Origin: Acanthochlamys bracteata
Lineage: Eukaryota; Streptophyta; Magnoliopsida; Pandanales; Velloziaceae
Reading direction: 5' to 3'
Assembly (NCBI GenBank): GCA_019914995.1
Contig: CM034130.1
Span: forward strand, 5,208,001 to 5,272,000
Length of the DNA stretch: 64,000 nucleotides
Shown here: positions 1 through 11,217 of the stretch, piece after piece
How the letters are laid out: every line of letters begins with the position of its first letter
Position numbering within the stretch: the first letter of the stretch is position 1
The notes under the pieces: model-generated
Told to the model about the DNA's origin: nothing
Databases searched by the model: none
Seen by the model: only the letters and a program-made list of their open reading frames with translations
Position numbers and translations under genes: made by a program

Positions 1-469
1 TCCAAGTGCATCCCTCTTTTGCTGAAATCTATCTCTTGCATCCAATACAAGTGTTACAATTTTTTGCTGGCTTTCTCAAGCAACGTTACGGTCTAGAGGG
101 TACTTGCATATGAAATTCTATCAATATATTTCAAAATTAGATCTATAATTGAATTCGCATAAACTATGTACCAATACTTGTTGAAAAAATTGATATAAAT
201 TTAGAAAAAATTAGAAAAAGAATTGTTTAAGGTGGTCGTAAGATTGTTACAGAGTTATTGTATGGCTATCGTGAGCCGATCGTGAAAATAGTCATAATGT
301 ATTAAATTATGCTTATAAATGCTTGTAGGGAAACTTGATTAGAATATCGAAAGGAACTTTTCGAAAGAAATGAGAAAGAAAATATAAAAAGTATATTTGA
401 TTTAGAATTTTCAGTATATCAACTTGATTCGCTAAATTTTTATTATATTTGAGTTTACTTTAGTTTTGA
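1..469. other. Intergenic, no gene recognised
   Basis: AT-rich sequence with no recognisable gene. A 36-codon frame is open from base 3 to a stop near base 111, but it has no start, no splice context and no family resemblance I know. It could be the end of a gene lying to the left, or chance. Confidence 0.5.
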
Positions 470-748
470 CTTTTTTTTAAATATATCGACGTTTGACGTC
501 ACATTTCAAAAACTACTTTTCAATTTTTTTCTATTTTACGTTTTTCAATACATATTTTATAAGTATTTAGAAATTTTATTTAAAAATTTAGATATTGTAG
601 AAAAATTTTACGTAATGAGATTTTTTTATTGCATATTTTTATTATTTTTTTAAAAATAAAAAAATAAAATTCGTTTTCTAAAACAGATAAAATATTTTCT
701 ATTTTAAAAAAATTTTATTTTATAAGCAATTTCAAACGAACACTTATA
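470..748 (+). repeat. AT-rich fold-back MITE, family A copy
   Basis: First of at least a dozen copies of a 230-280 bp AT-rich repeat, here called family A. The typical core reads 'caattttttatttta' then 'cgtttttcaatacatattttata', and the right end reads 'ttttataagcaatttcaaacga'. Well-kept copies carry imperfect terminal inverted repeats of the type GAGTGTTTGGnAGTGCTTnTGAAATAAA, so the element can fold on itself. It has no coding capacity. It is a non-autonomous DNA element by structure; the superfamily is not settled because clean target duplications are not visible. Confidence 0.6.
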
Positions 749-1137
749 ATATTTTTCTAAAATTATTTGATCGAAATCTTTTAAGACAATGCATTCAAAA
801 TCACACTATACAATTTAATGAAAATCAGCTTTTGAGTCAGTGAAGAGTTAAGAATACACTTTTAATTGAATGAAGATTGAATGAAGTGTAGTTTGATCAT
901 TTTGCATAAAAGAGTTTATACAAATTTATTTGAAAAGTTAGTTTAAAAACTCAAAATTAATAACAAAAAGGATCTTCGCCGCCTCCGTCTTTCGATCACC
1001 TTCTTCTCTGCAGTCTTCATCGCCTCAGCACCGTCTTTGACTGATTAATGCGCCTCCAGATCGGTCTGCGTCCCATCACGAGAATTTTGTATTTACTTCT
1101 TTTTTTGTTTCTAGAGAATTTTTGTTTTGGATCATAA

Positions 1138-1800
1138 GTGATACGAGTTGTTGCTTTGTTGATGATCTTTATTGTGATCTCGATTCTGGTAACTAGAGCA
1201 ATCGAAGACGCGAGGATCGATGAGGAATCGCTGCAATCGATTTACAATGAACTCCAACTGTTTAAAATGAAGATCTCTCAACTTGGAAAGTGTAATTTTT
1301 CTTTGATTTTATCCTTTTTCATGATATGCTTCATTTGTAATGAATTTTTGAGTGAGTTAGGAGAACATGTTTTGTTATTGAATTGTTAGAATTGGAATAC
1401 CTCACATGCATTGTGTTGTTGTGTTTGAAATGTTGCGGTGTTAAGTGTTTGACTCAATGCTATCTAGTGAAATTGATATGTTTAGGCATTAAGATAGCAC
1501 ATTGCTAGATTGATTGGTTTAGATGATGTTGCTGTGGCAATCATTTCATGTTTTTCATGTTTTATTTTGCTTGGATAGGTAGAGAATCTAGTATCGGATG
1601 GTTGGAGAAGATAATATAAGAGAAATCTACGGCCATTGCCTCATTGCAAAGTTAATTGGAGTCATTTAAAGTTGGATTGTTATGAAATAGTTTTCTCTTT
1701 TTGTATGTGAGGTGAATGAATCAAATACAGTTTCTTTTTCTTTTTTCTTTTTTTTTTTTTTTTTGGTATAGAAAAAAGGAGCTGAAGTTTAGATTTCTAA
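1138..1800 (+). pseudogene. Relic of a signal-anchored coiled-coil protein gene
   Basis: I do not recognise the gene by name. A first exon starts at ATG 1138 and encodes a hydrophobic N-terminus (MIRVVALLMIFIVISILV) typical of a signal peptide or signal anchor. An acidic/helical stretch follows, ending in LQLFKMKISQL before a possible GT donor near 1290. After a plausible acceptor near 1580 comes an exon-like stretch that reads ESSIGWLEKII, EKSTAIASLQS and LESFK, a classic heptad coiled coil, but it is interrupted by in-frame stops (TAA at two glutamine/glutamate-like positions). A third piece begins after a T-rich tract near 1770 (KKGAEV). Upstream, 970-1130 is CT-rich and less AT-biased, like a 5' UTR. 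Start, signal anchor and coiled coil are seen directly; that this is a decayed gene rather than a live gene with other splice sites is inference. Confidence 0.42.
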
Positions 1801-2149
1801 GGCAAGTTCATTATTTGATTTTGTCTTGGTCAAATTTGTCTGAGTGCTTGTAGTTTTCTCAAATAGAGGTGAAATCTTTTCCAGTAGAGCCCATTAGTCG
1901 CCTAGCTTGCAACTCAGAGGGGATTTACATTGCTTGTAGAGGATCTGTAAGCAACATATATTTATGAGAGGTGAGACTGGTGAATTTTTGCTATATGCTT
2001 TATAGTTGCTATCTAGTATTCTAGTGACTTGCATTTTTTCTCGCTTGCCTTATTCTCCTACTTGCGGCGGATTTTTGCTTTAGTTTTGAGTTCATGCATT
2101 TAATCATGATGGTTTTTCATTGCATGGAGTATTTGGATGCTATGCATGT

Positions 2150-2760
2150 GAACAGACTGTTGCATTATAACCTTTGTGATGAAAATTTGAAAACTATGTT
2201 TTTTGTTGTTGAAAAAGATGCTACCTAGAGGTATCTAGCTTTGTGATGAAAATTTGAAAGCTATGTGATACTACATTGGTCTGGAAGTTTTTTTGGGTAT
2301 TGAAATGGATGCTATCTAGAGTTAGTTTTGTGAAGAAAATCTGAAAGCCATGTGATACTATACTGGTCTGCAAGTTCTTTTGGGTGTTGAAATGGATGCT
2401 ACCTACAGCTACCTAGCTTTGTGATGAAATTTGAAAGCTATGTGATACTACACTAGTTTGAAAAAAAATTTTGGGTATTGAAATGGATGCTACTTAGAGT
2501 TACCTAGCTGTATGACGAAAATCTAAAGCTATAACAAACTACACAGGTCTGGAAGTTTTTTTGGGTGTTGAAAACAGATGCAACCTAGAGTTATCTAGCT
2601 TTGCGATGAAATCTGAAAGCTATGTGATATTCAACTGGTGCCAATTATTTATTTTAGTTTGAAATGGATGCTAGCTAGAGTGCTTGGTTACTATGCATGT
2701 GAACAGATAGTTGCACTCAAGCTCATAGTGATGAAAATTTGAGAGCAAGATACTACACTT
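2150..2760 (+). repeat. About 90-bp tandem repeat array, 5-6 degenerate copies
   Basis: A unit of about 90 bp recurs head to tail. The phrase 'ttgtgatgaaaatttgaaag' or a close variant starts near 2174, 2241, 2328, 2419, 2509 and 2601, so spacing is 87-92 bp except for a shorter first unit. Each unit also carries 'tgaaatggatgctacctagag' type sequence. The outer edges share 'atgcatgtgaacaga' (near 2145 and 2692) in direct orientation, suggesting the array grew inside a duplicated segment. No reading frame is kept across units. It lies downstream of the coiled-coil relic, possibly in its former intron. Confidence 0.75.
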
Positions 2761-4127
2761 AACTGGTTGCAAGTCATCTCAATGATGAAAAAATGACAGC
2801 ATAAAGAAACTGCACTGATATGAGGGCTTATTTCCGGTTTATTAGATTTGGTGTCTACTCAAAGCAGCAATACCAGCCATATGGTGGAGAGCAAACTGGT
2901 CCACTCCCTCCCATGTGTGTAAAATCCAAACTATTATACCGATTCAAATTGTGAGTAATTTTTTTCGTTCTTAATGCATTGTGTTAACAGCATGTTGCTG
3001 CTTCTGTTGCTACGAGATGTGCGATACTGGACTACCTCTCTGTTGCTGCTAAGAGGAGTCATGAAGATGTATCTTGTGTTTGAATTATTTATATTTAGTT
3101 TATGTACGTGTGTATTGAGTAACATGAAGATTTTTATTTGACAGCTAATGTATCATTATCTGTTTTGTGCAAGTTAAGTTTCGAATAGCACCGGCTCTTC
3201 TTGTTGTATAAAATTTGAAATCATTATGTAAAATTTTTATTGTGATCAACGAACACTTGTTCTCTATAATGTTTGTATCAATTTGTGTAACTTTTTTTGT
3301 TTGAAACCAACCGGCTAACTGGCGTTGAAGCTTCAAACAATTTTTACTTAAAAAATCGTATGACAAAAAATATACTTCTAAATTTACATTTATTAAAATA
3401 ATTTATATATTCTATTTTATATTTAATTGATTTTAGTTGGTAAAGAAAATAATATAATTAAATTTTTTGGTATAAAATAATTGAGTTAATTTTATTATCT
3501 TATATTCAATATTAACTTAAAATAAAGAGAGTATTTTAGTTTTTTATTCAGAGGTGTATTTTTATTACTCGCATTCATATTCTATCCAAATATGGTTAGG
3601 TTTTTTAATGTATCCAAACATGTTCAAATTAAATAATTATTGTTTACTCAATTTCATCTTCAAATTTATTTTTATCTTCACCTTTATTTTACTTTTTAAT
3701 CTCATTTCCAAACAATGGGCAGGAGAAATGCTACCAAAATTGATGAATCCCATTCTTCAACTCACTAAACAGTAAACAATCAGGAAAACACTTAATCTGG
3801 GACCTAGTAGAACAGAAGACAAGAAAATTAAACCGTTCTTCGTTCTTACTCCTCTTTCCTTTTGTGGGCAGGTACCGAGCACAGAGCGCCCGATGTCAAC
3901 ATCAAATTCTATTATTCTTTTTCAAATCGTTGAAATTTTATGTTTTATGCGATTTGAATTTAATTTAATTTAAAACATATTTATTCATTCATGATAAATA
4001 CTTTCATACTTTTTATATCAGTTTTGTAATATTTTTGTTAATGGTTTTTGATGCTTCATGTCTAATATATTATTAACGACCGTTACTTTCAGAAGTTCTC
4101 TTTCTATTGAATATTAGCTATTGCATA
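2761..4127. other. Intergenic, AT-rich
   Basis: No gene, RNA gene or clear repeat boundary seen. Short open frames here lack splice sites, codon bias or family resemblance. The stretch 3780-3900 is slightly less AT-rich but is not recognisably coding. Confidence 0.4.
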
Positions 4128-4135
4128 TTTTTCAG

Positions 4136-4682
4136 TAGAGGTAACAAATTCGGATCCGATTCGAAAAAGTTGAATTCAGATTAAATTTTTGTCAAATTCA
4201 ATCAATTTCGCATCGATCCGAATTTGATCTAAGCAAATTAAATAAATTCGGATCGAATTCGAGTTGATCCGAAATTGATCCATTTAATCCATATAACTAT
4301 TTATATAGTATATATTATTTAATAATTAAAAAATATTGTGAATAATAATATAAGATTTGAATTTAATTTGTATATATATATTTCTTAATTTATCATACTT
4401 TAATTAACTTTTACTTAATTTATAATTTTATCGAAATTAATATTTTTTATTTTAGATATATGAAACTAATTATTTATATATATTATTATTAGAATTAATA
4501 TTTATAATTTTTATTTTAATTATTTTTTATTCGAATTTTATCCGGTTATTAAATAGTTTGGATTAGGATTGACAATTTTGACCGACATAAATAAATAGAT
4601 CGGATTAGAATTGAACAATTTTGATTCGATTATTATATGAGTCGACTCAAAATCGATCCAATAATCTGAATTGCCACCCCTA
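4136..4682. mobile_element. Non-autonomous hAT element with exact 8-bp target duplication
   Basis: The 547-bp element starts TAGAGGTAAC and ends TTGCCACCCCTA, so the ends are imperfect inverted repeats of the TAGGGGTGGCAA type seen in many plant hAT elements. It is flanked by a perfect 8-bp direct repeat, TTTTTCAG (4128-4135 and 4683-4690), the target-site length of hAT transposases. The subterminal parts are rich in short motifs such as 'ggatccgattcg' and 'aatcgatcc', arranged in both orientations, as expected for transposase-binding clusters. There is no open frame, so it depends on an autonomous partner. It belongs with the 854-bp element at 38828-39681. Confidence 0.85.
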
Positions 4683-4690
4683 TTTTTCAG

Positions 4691-5277
4691 ATCAGCTTAA
4701 TATTGCTAGCTATTATAAATGTTTAATACGTCTTATTGATTTATATTTATAACTCTTATCGTACATCTATAAATAGCAAATATTTGTTAGATGCAAGTTT
4801 GTTTTGTGTTAACTCGTGTACTTTGAATGCATAATTGATCTATATCAAAATCCTTAAGTATATCTTCTCTAATTTAACTTTCATGCTGGGCTCTAAACTG
4901 ACAACTCTTCCTTCGTACTTGTTCGAGTCATACGAATTTTAAGGAAAGGCTATTATATCGTTAAATGCAATTGTCTTACATGCAGATGGCAATAATCTTT
5001 ATCCCTTTTTCATGAAATTGTTATCTACAAATCAATTTAACTATCCTTGAGCAGTGATCAAGGTCACACGCAATAAGGTATATTTAGGGTTGCTGAAAAG
5101 GTAAAGTTTTAGAAGAATAATTTTTTTATTTTTTGAAAAACGAGCTTATTATTTTTTAGATTAAAACATATAGATATAATGACTCTATGACGTATAATTT
5201 ATATATGCCTTCTAAATTTAAAAAATAATATACTGTAGAAATTATTTTTGAGGTTGAAAAAGAGGGTTGTATTTTTA
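4691..5277. other. Intergenic, AT-rich
   Basis: No supportable gene or element. Confidence 0.4.
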
Positions 5278-5508
5278 GGGAGTGTTTGGAAGTGCTTATG
5301 AAATAAACTTTTTTAGAATAGATGGTACTTTTTTCCTATTTTGATAAACAAATTCTATTATATGATCTAAAAACATAATAAAACTAAATAACAAGAAGAT
5401 CTAAATTTTTAAATAACTTCTGTAGAATATTGTAAAAAATTTATTGAAAAACATAAAATAAAAAATTAATAAAAAATTTTTCGAATAAGTGTCGCCAAAC
5501 AGAGAATG
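5278..5508 (-). repeat. MITE, family A copy (inverted)
   Basis: One of the better-preserved ends of family A. It begins 'gagtgtttggaagtgctta' and closes 'aataagtgtcgccaaacaga', giving terminal inverted repeats of about 20 bp around an AT-rich core in reverse orientation to the copy at 470-748. Non-coding. Confidence 0.6.
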
Positions 5509-7739
5509 CAACTTCAAACAAGACCTAAATATTTCTACTTTGAATTATGACCTAACAAGCTCTTATATGCTACGTAATGCAAGACAGTTCTTAATTGTTC
5601 GACCATATATTAGTTTTTCACGAGATTTATCATACAATTGACCTTCGACTATCCCTTAACATTGATAGTCCCCACATGCTGTAAATATCTTTAACTTTAA
5701 ATTATGATCACATAAGATCCTACGTGCTAATATATATAGAATTAATAAAGAATGTAAAACATCCCCTAACTTTCCAACTCTTTAATCGTTTCAATTAAAT
5801 GTTCTTTAAAAGTAACTTTGAATATCTCTACTCTCTGGGGTTAAAGTGGGCATCCATCTCAAAAAGATTTGGTAATAAGAGGAGGGCTACAAGTCTTATA
5901 AGCTCAAAGGGAAGTCCCAAAGAGTTAATATGAGACTAATCTCACTCCCTATCAATGTGTGGAAACCCAAACTATGAAATAACAACAATAAATCCAAGCC
6001 TTAATTATAGTACAAATATAATAGTACCTATATCTAATAATATATTAAAAATTGGGTTTGTAACGTAAAACTAATCAGTATCAAAAGAGAGGCCTAAGAT
6101 CTTATACATTAGCAGAGATTTAGATTATTAACTAATATAAAATTAATTTTTAACACTCGTCATCATGCAAAGCATAAAAATTCAAATTATAACATAACGA
6201 CACGAAAGCCGGTCCGAATTATAAGAGTAACATGACCTACTTTGACACTTGTATTATGTGAATATTCGAATTATAGTGTAATGACATGAAACCCGAAAAG
6301 TCTGAATTGCGGTATAGGAATAACGAGGTAGAGTTCTGATTCCATAATGGACTGTTTAAAACCATATTTTGTTAGAAAGTGGCTTGAGGTTGAAACCGAT
6401 TGGTTGTTTGGAAAAGGTGCGTAGGATCTTATATAACACCACAGAGGTATATTATTAACCAATGTTGAACTATTCTTAACAACTTAATATTTTCCTTACT
6501 GAACAAATTTCTTTTTACGGGGCAAAAATTTTCTTACGGAAGGTGAATAAATCCTTTTTATAGAAAAAAAAGACCCTATACATAAACCCTATTAAAAATA
6601 TGATTCTTTTTACGAGATAGAAACTTTCTCAGAAGAAGATTTGCTTTTTACGAGGCAAAAATTTCTTTATACATGTTGCCTCTAATAGTACTAGAAATCA
6701 AGATTACAATTTCTAATATCTAACAATAGAGTGACTATCTAGTTTTTCCTACAAATTATTTCTTATTATATTTACTGTGACATTTTGAATATTAGAGTAT
6801 TTATGTTAATATTATTTATTATTATTTGCTAAGAATAGAGTTGATTTTATTCTACAATGAACCAAAGTTTAAGAAAAATCAGACATGACATTCTATGTTG
6901 GAACCTAAGATAACGAATTGGAGATCAAATTTAGTAGGCTAAGTTTATTGCCGAGGCAAGCTGTCTATTATATCTTCTCCATTTTTCATGATTATAAATA
7001 TTTTAGGATCTACTTGGAGTTGTGGTGTGCTTCTCGATTTCTATATCAATTTCTTAAAGAAGTTTTTTACAATATTTAAAATTTTTTAAAAAGTTTAGAA
7101 GGTATGGATACATTGTATGTTATTAATTTTTTATATGCATAATTTTTATTGTATTTTAATTTTAAAAAATAACCTTAATCTCTAAAAAACTTTTGAAAAA
7201 TTTATTTAAAATAAGGCCTTATTTTAAGTAGACCTTGTAGTTACTTTGGAGTTTAAATAAAAACTACATTGTTTTGGAATTGATCAAAAAAGACTATCGG
7301 ATATGTTTGGGTGTCTTTGTCAAAATACTATTGGTTATTTTTTAAATCACAATAAATCAAAAAAATCTGTCATAAGATTTGACCTTTGTTTTTGGCACTT
7401 CCACAATTACATCCCAACTCGTAGTCTCTCACTTTTCTACTATTAATATCTTTATTATTTATCTTTCTTCTTCATTCTTCGATAGTTTTAACTAAAAAAT
7501 AATTTTGAAATATTTATTGGGTTAACAGTTGAATTTTTGTAATCTAAAAACCACTTATTTATAAAGGAAGGAGCTCAAAAATATGCAGCAAAAACATATC
7601 TTATATATAATTCAAAATGAAATGATAATGACTTAATCATATTACAGCACACAATTTTTGTGCTTACTACAAAAGGCTCCGATCAATATACTTACTTATC
7701 AAGATCCTTGTTAATGAAAGCAATATCCAATAAATTACT
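5509..7739. other. Intergenic with possible LTR-like debris
   Basis: No gene found. The stretch about 5830-6480 is less AT-rich and has LTR-like features (a 'cttataag' TATA-like string, short duplicated phrases such as 'ctttttacg' followed by 'ggcaaaaattt' at about 6511 and 6651), but no paired ends, primer-binding site or coding domain is visible. It may be very old retroelement debris. Confidence 0.25.
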
Positions 7740-7754
7740 AACTATTAAGCATGC

Positions 7755-8050
7755 TTTATATGTGGCACGACCCTTTTAATGGATGGGTCGTATATTAAGT
7801 GATCGTTATAGACACTGAGAAAGGACGACACAAGATAATGGAAGCATATGGGTTGTTGGATAATGGTCACACCATATTAGAGAGTTTTGGGCTCCAATAT
7901 AATATCTTCTCCATTATTTTTCAAGAGTGTCAACGCATTTATTAAGAGATTTCTTTCTTCTATATATTCGAGACAATCCATGATGCAGTTACGAGTATAA
8001 TTTTTTTAGTTTCTCTATTGATTACTTTGTTGTAAATTTGAACAACCATA
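7755..8050 (+). repeat. Possible solo LTR remnant
   Basis: This stretch looks like part of an LTR: it begins 'tgtggcacgaccc', contains a TATA-like 'tctatatattcg' and a downstream pyrimidine-rich segment. There is no partner LTR, polypurine tract or domain within the window, and no target duplication could be confirmed. Confidence 0.25.
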
Positions 8051-8700
8051 TGTTTTTGTTTATCTATTTGGATGTTGTGTAATTAAAGATGACTTTGTCT
8101 CGACGCCATTGGTAGATCCAGATCAGACCGTCCGAGTCAACCCGAAAGTTCTTGATTCGATGTTTAATTCGATTTCAGTCTACAAATTAATCGGATTACT
8201 AATTGATTAGGATTGACGTGAATCGATTTGGACAGTTTCTGTATTGACCCGTCGATTCGGACCGATCTAGGCTGAAATTTGAATAGAAAAGACTTAAATC
8301 GGGTTCAAATCATACATATACAAATCTTTCTTCTTCGAATTCGAGCTCTCTAATAGCCGGTTAGGGTTTTCATAAAAGCCTGATTCAATTCAAGTCCTTT
8401 CTTTTCTAGTAGCTCCTTGAGTTCGGCTATAGGTCTTCTCTTTATATCTTTTTGTGTGTGTTTTGTGATTTGGCTGTGATTTATAGCTCTGGTTTTCTCT
8501 TAGCTCTTTCTTTATTATTTTTGAAGATTTTGTTTGTAATTTATTAAAGCAGAATGAAATTTTTTATAATCTCGTCGAAAATTATAGGTATTAGTTCTTT
8601 AGATTTGTTACTGAGTGTTCTATGAAAGCAATAGAGGCAGAGAATATTTGATTGAGCTGTGCAATGATGATACATGCAGGAATGACTTTTGCTAGTTTAG
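8051..8700. other. Unassigned, promoter/5'UTR-like composition
   Basis: No coding frame. It contains 'ggttagggttttc' near 8361, a telo-box-like motif often found in promoters of plant translation genes, followed by a T-rich leader-like stretch. No exon could be matched, so it may be a detached or dead promoter fragment. Confidence 0.25.
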
Positions 8701-8702
8701 AA

Positions 8703-8943
8703 TTGTTTATGAAATAGAGTTTTTCTAAAATAAAGAATATTTTTATCCTTTTTAAAAAATAAGCTCTATTTTTTATTTTAAAAAAATAATAAAAATATGT
8801 AATAAAAAGATTTCATTACGTAAAATTTTTTTACACTATCTAAATTTTAAAAGAAATTTTCTAAATATTTATAAAATATATATTGAAAAATATAAAATAG
8901 AAAAAAATTGAAAAATAGCGTTTGGAATATAATCCCAAACACG
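8703..8943 (-). repeat. MITE, family A copy (left arm of a palindromic pair)
   Basis: Reverse-oriented family A copy, from 'tttatgaaatagagttttt' to 'gcgtttggaatataatccc'. With the forward copy at 9046-9304 it forms a large inverted repeat with about 100 bp between the arms. Confidence 0.6.
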
Positions 8944-9045
8944 CTCTACTTTGAAAGAGGAGATGGATCAATAAAAGTAGTGGTAGTATTTGTACTGTTT
9001 TTATTAGTGAGATTAGTTTCCAATATTGTTTACATTTTGCTCAAG

Positions 9046-9304
9046 TAGGGGGTGTTTAGGATTGCTTTTCCCCAACACTTTTTTCAATTTTTTATTTTAC
9101 GTTTTTCAATACATATTTTATAAATATATAAAAAATTTATTTAAAAATTTAGAAAGTGTAGAAAAATTCTACGAAGTGAGATCTTTTTATTGTATATTTT
9201 TATTTTTTTTTAAAGTAAAAAAAATATAGCTCGTTTTTAAAAAAGGATAAAAATATCCTTCATTTTAGAAAAGTTTTATTTCATAAGCACTACCAAACTA
9301 TCCT
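9046..9304 (+). repeat. MITE, family A copy (right arm of a palindromic pair)
   Basis: Forward family A copy. The left end 'gggtgtttaggattgctt' and the right end 'aagcactaccaaactatcct' are imperfect inverted repeats. The AT-rich core closely follows the copy at 470-748. The short frame seen across it is a composition artefact. Confidence 0.65.
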
Positions 9305-9466
9305 CTAAGGTTATTCGCTGTCGATGTATTTAAACAGTATATGAACAAAGGAAGTGTTTGCATTTTTCCAAATTTCAAGTGTTTTGGAGTGTTCTGTTAC
9401 TAAAACTTGCAAGCTAGATGTTTGATTGTCTCGGTGAATCTACCTAATATTTTGCATTTTGGGCGT

Positions 9467-9712
9467 GTTTACCAACACCCCAAATTTACTTTTTTTTTAA
9501 ATTTATTTTTAATATAAAAAATATATATAAATTAAAATAAAATTTTTTAGTCAATAAATTTTTTTTAAAATTTAATTTAAAACTTACTATAAATATTAAA
9601 ATAATATATAATTTTACTTTTTATTAAATATTTTTAATTTTTAATTTTATTTTTTAAATTAACTTCTAAAAAATTTACTTCACTCACTTTATCTATAAGA
9701 TAAACACGTCTT
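9467..9712 (-). repeat. MITE, family B copy
   Basis: A second AT-rich family, 230-250 bp, with ends of the type GGGCGTGTTTA / TAAACACGtc, here in reverse orientation to the copy at 20317-20566. The interior shares runs such as 'taattttactttttattaaat'. Non-coding. Confidence 0.55.
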
Positions 9713-10555
9713 CTGCAGCGAATACAAGCACCCTCCAGATGTTTGATTAAATGTCTGAATGAATATGTCTAATATTATACAATCGTTTCACTACAAACAA
9801 TGCTATTAGGATTGACAATTGACAGGTTGACCTGGACACATTTTCGGGTCAACTTTTAACTCGAGTCTTCCAACAGTGCTTGACACAGTCAGACGATCGC
9901 AAACAATATGTTAGATATATATCGTGTCTACTTGGACCAACAAGCACTTACTACATTTGCATTATCTAAAAGATTCTAAGAACAATTGGGACAAGCTTCT
10001 CAATATTCCATTACACTTAAATTCACCCACTAGATGAGTCCAAAGTTCATTAAATATTTTGTAATGGAAAAATGCTGCTTGTAATTTATTGTCAGAATTT
10101 AAGTTTAGTGGCATTCTCTGACAACATATCGTATTTTATTTTGTTTCAAAAAGATAATCATTGATACCTACAAAATTTTGTTTCAAACCGAAGGTTTATC
10201 ACAACTCACAAATGAGAAGCGTCATACGGATTTGATTGAGCTCTGCTGGTCTCCATGACGAGGACGTAACATGTCCTCCGGCTTCAAACCAAAAGGTCGA
10301 CCAAAATAAAAACAAAGAAAAGATGGGGAAAAAAATTAGCATGCCCAAAGTTATGGTTTATGCAATCACTCGGACATAATATTACTACATAAATCCTGAT
10401 CAGAAGGGAGATCAAGACCATAGCAACGAGCAAATAAAATAAATTATTGGCTAAAGATCTTGGTTTAAATCCTCAACGAAGGAAGAGAAAAAATAAAATA
10501 AATAAACGAGGTAACTAGGAAAAATACAAGCAGTACTGAACAAAATTCATACCTG
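9713..10555. other. Intergenic
   Basis: No gene assigned. On the minus strand about 10305-10230 an open stretch reads GRPFGLKPEDMLRPRHGDQQ, less AT-rich than its surroundings and possibly a stray exon, but I cannot place it in a family and see no flanking exons. Confidence 0.3.
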
Positions 10556-10558
10556 CTG

Positions 10559-10840
10559 ATTTGGTAAGTACGAAATTTACCTAAAATAAAATATAATCTT
10601 TATTTATTTATAAAATTTTAAGAAACAAAATTAAATGAGATGAATTTGTTAATTTCATCTCAATTCATCTTCATTAATTCCGAACTAATCTTATATTTGG
10701 TGAGTACAAAATTTACCTAAAATAAAATTAAAAAATAAAATATAATTTTTATTCATTTTCTATAAATTTTAAGAAACAAAATTAAATGAGATGAATTGGT
10801 TAATTTCATCTCAATTCATCTTCATTAATTCCGAACTAAA
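10559..10840 (+). repeat. Two-copy tandem duplication (period about 136 bp)
   Basis: The phrase 'atttacctaaaataaaat' starts near 10575 and again near 10711, and both copies end in 'cttcattaattccgaacta'. Each copy holds a small hairpin around 'gagatgaatt' and 'aatttcatctc'. Identity is high apart from a short insertion in copy two, so the duplication is fairly recent. Non-coding. Confidence 0.7.
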
Positions 10841-11217
10841 CAAAAAGAGATGAATTGAATAACTATTTATTTTTTATTTTTTTAAAATTAAAATAATAAA
10901 AGTTGTTTATCAAAATAAAGTAAAATAAATTTTTATTATAAAAAATTATTTTGTATAAGCAGCCTCTACTTTAAAGGATGAAAACTGAATTTACGTTGTT
11001 AATAATTTAAGATAGATAATCTTTTCACATGGATTACATCCACCAAATAATTGAATGCCCAAAGCTTGGTATTTAATTGCAGCTCTTCACTCCCCCGGTT
11101 ACGCTTCTCGCCCAAAAACAAAAAACTCTACCCGGCGCATTCCGCCAGGCAGCCTCTCCTCTTTCTTCTCTCTTCTCTTCTATCTCGAGTTGTATCTCCT
11201 TATCTCTTTCCCTGATA

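Noticed and set aside
3-113. Short open stretch at the left edge that could be a terminal exon
   Set aside because: Only 36 codons, no acceptor in view and no recognised family; cannot be told from chance.
2150-2760. Regular repeats considered as a CRISPR-like array
   Set aside because: Units are contiguous about 90-bp tandem copies without unique spacers, in a plant nuclear context.
9026-9229. Phe/Lys/Tyr-rich 67-codon frame
   Set aside because: It lies across a family A MITE; the frame results from AT-rich sequence.
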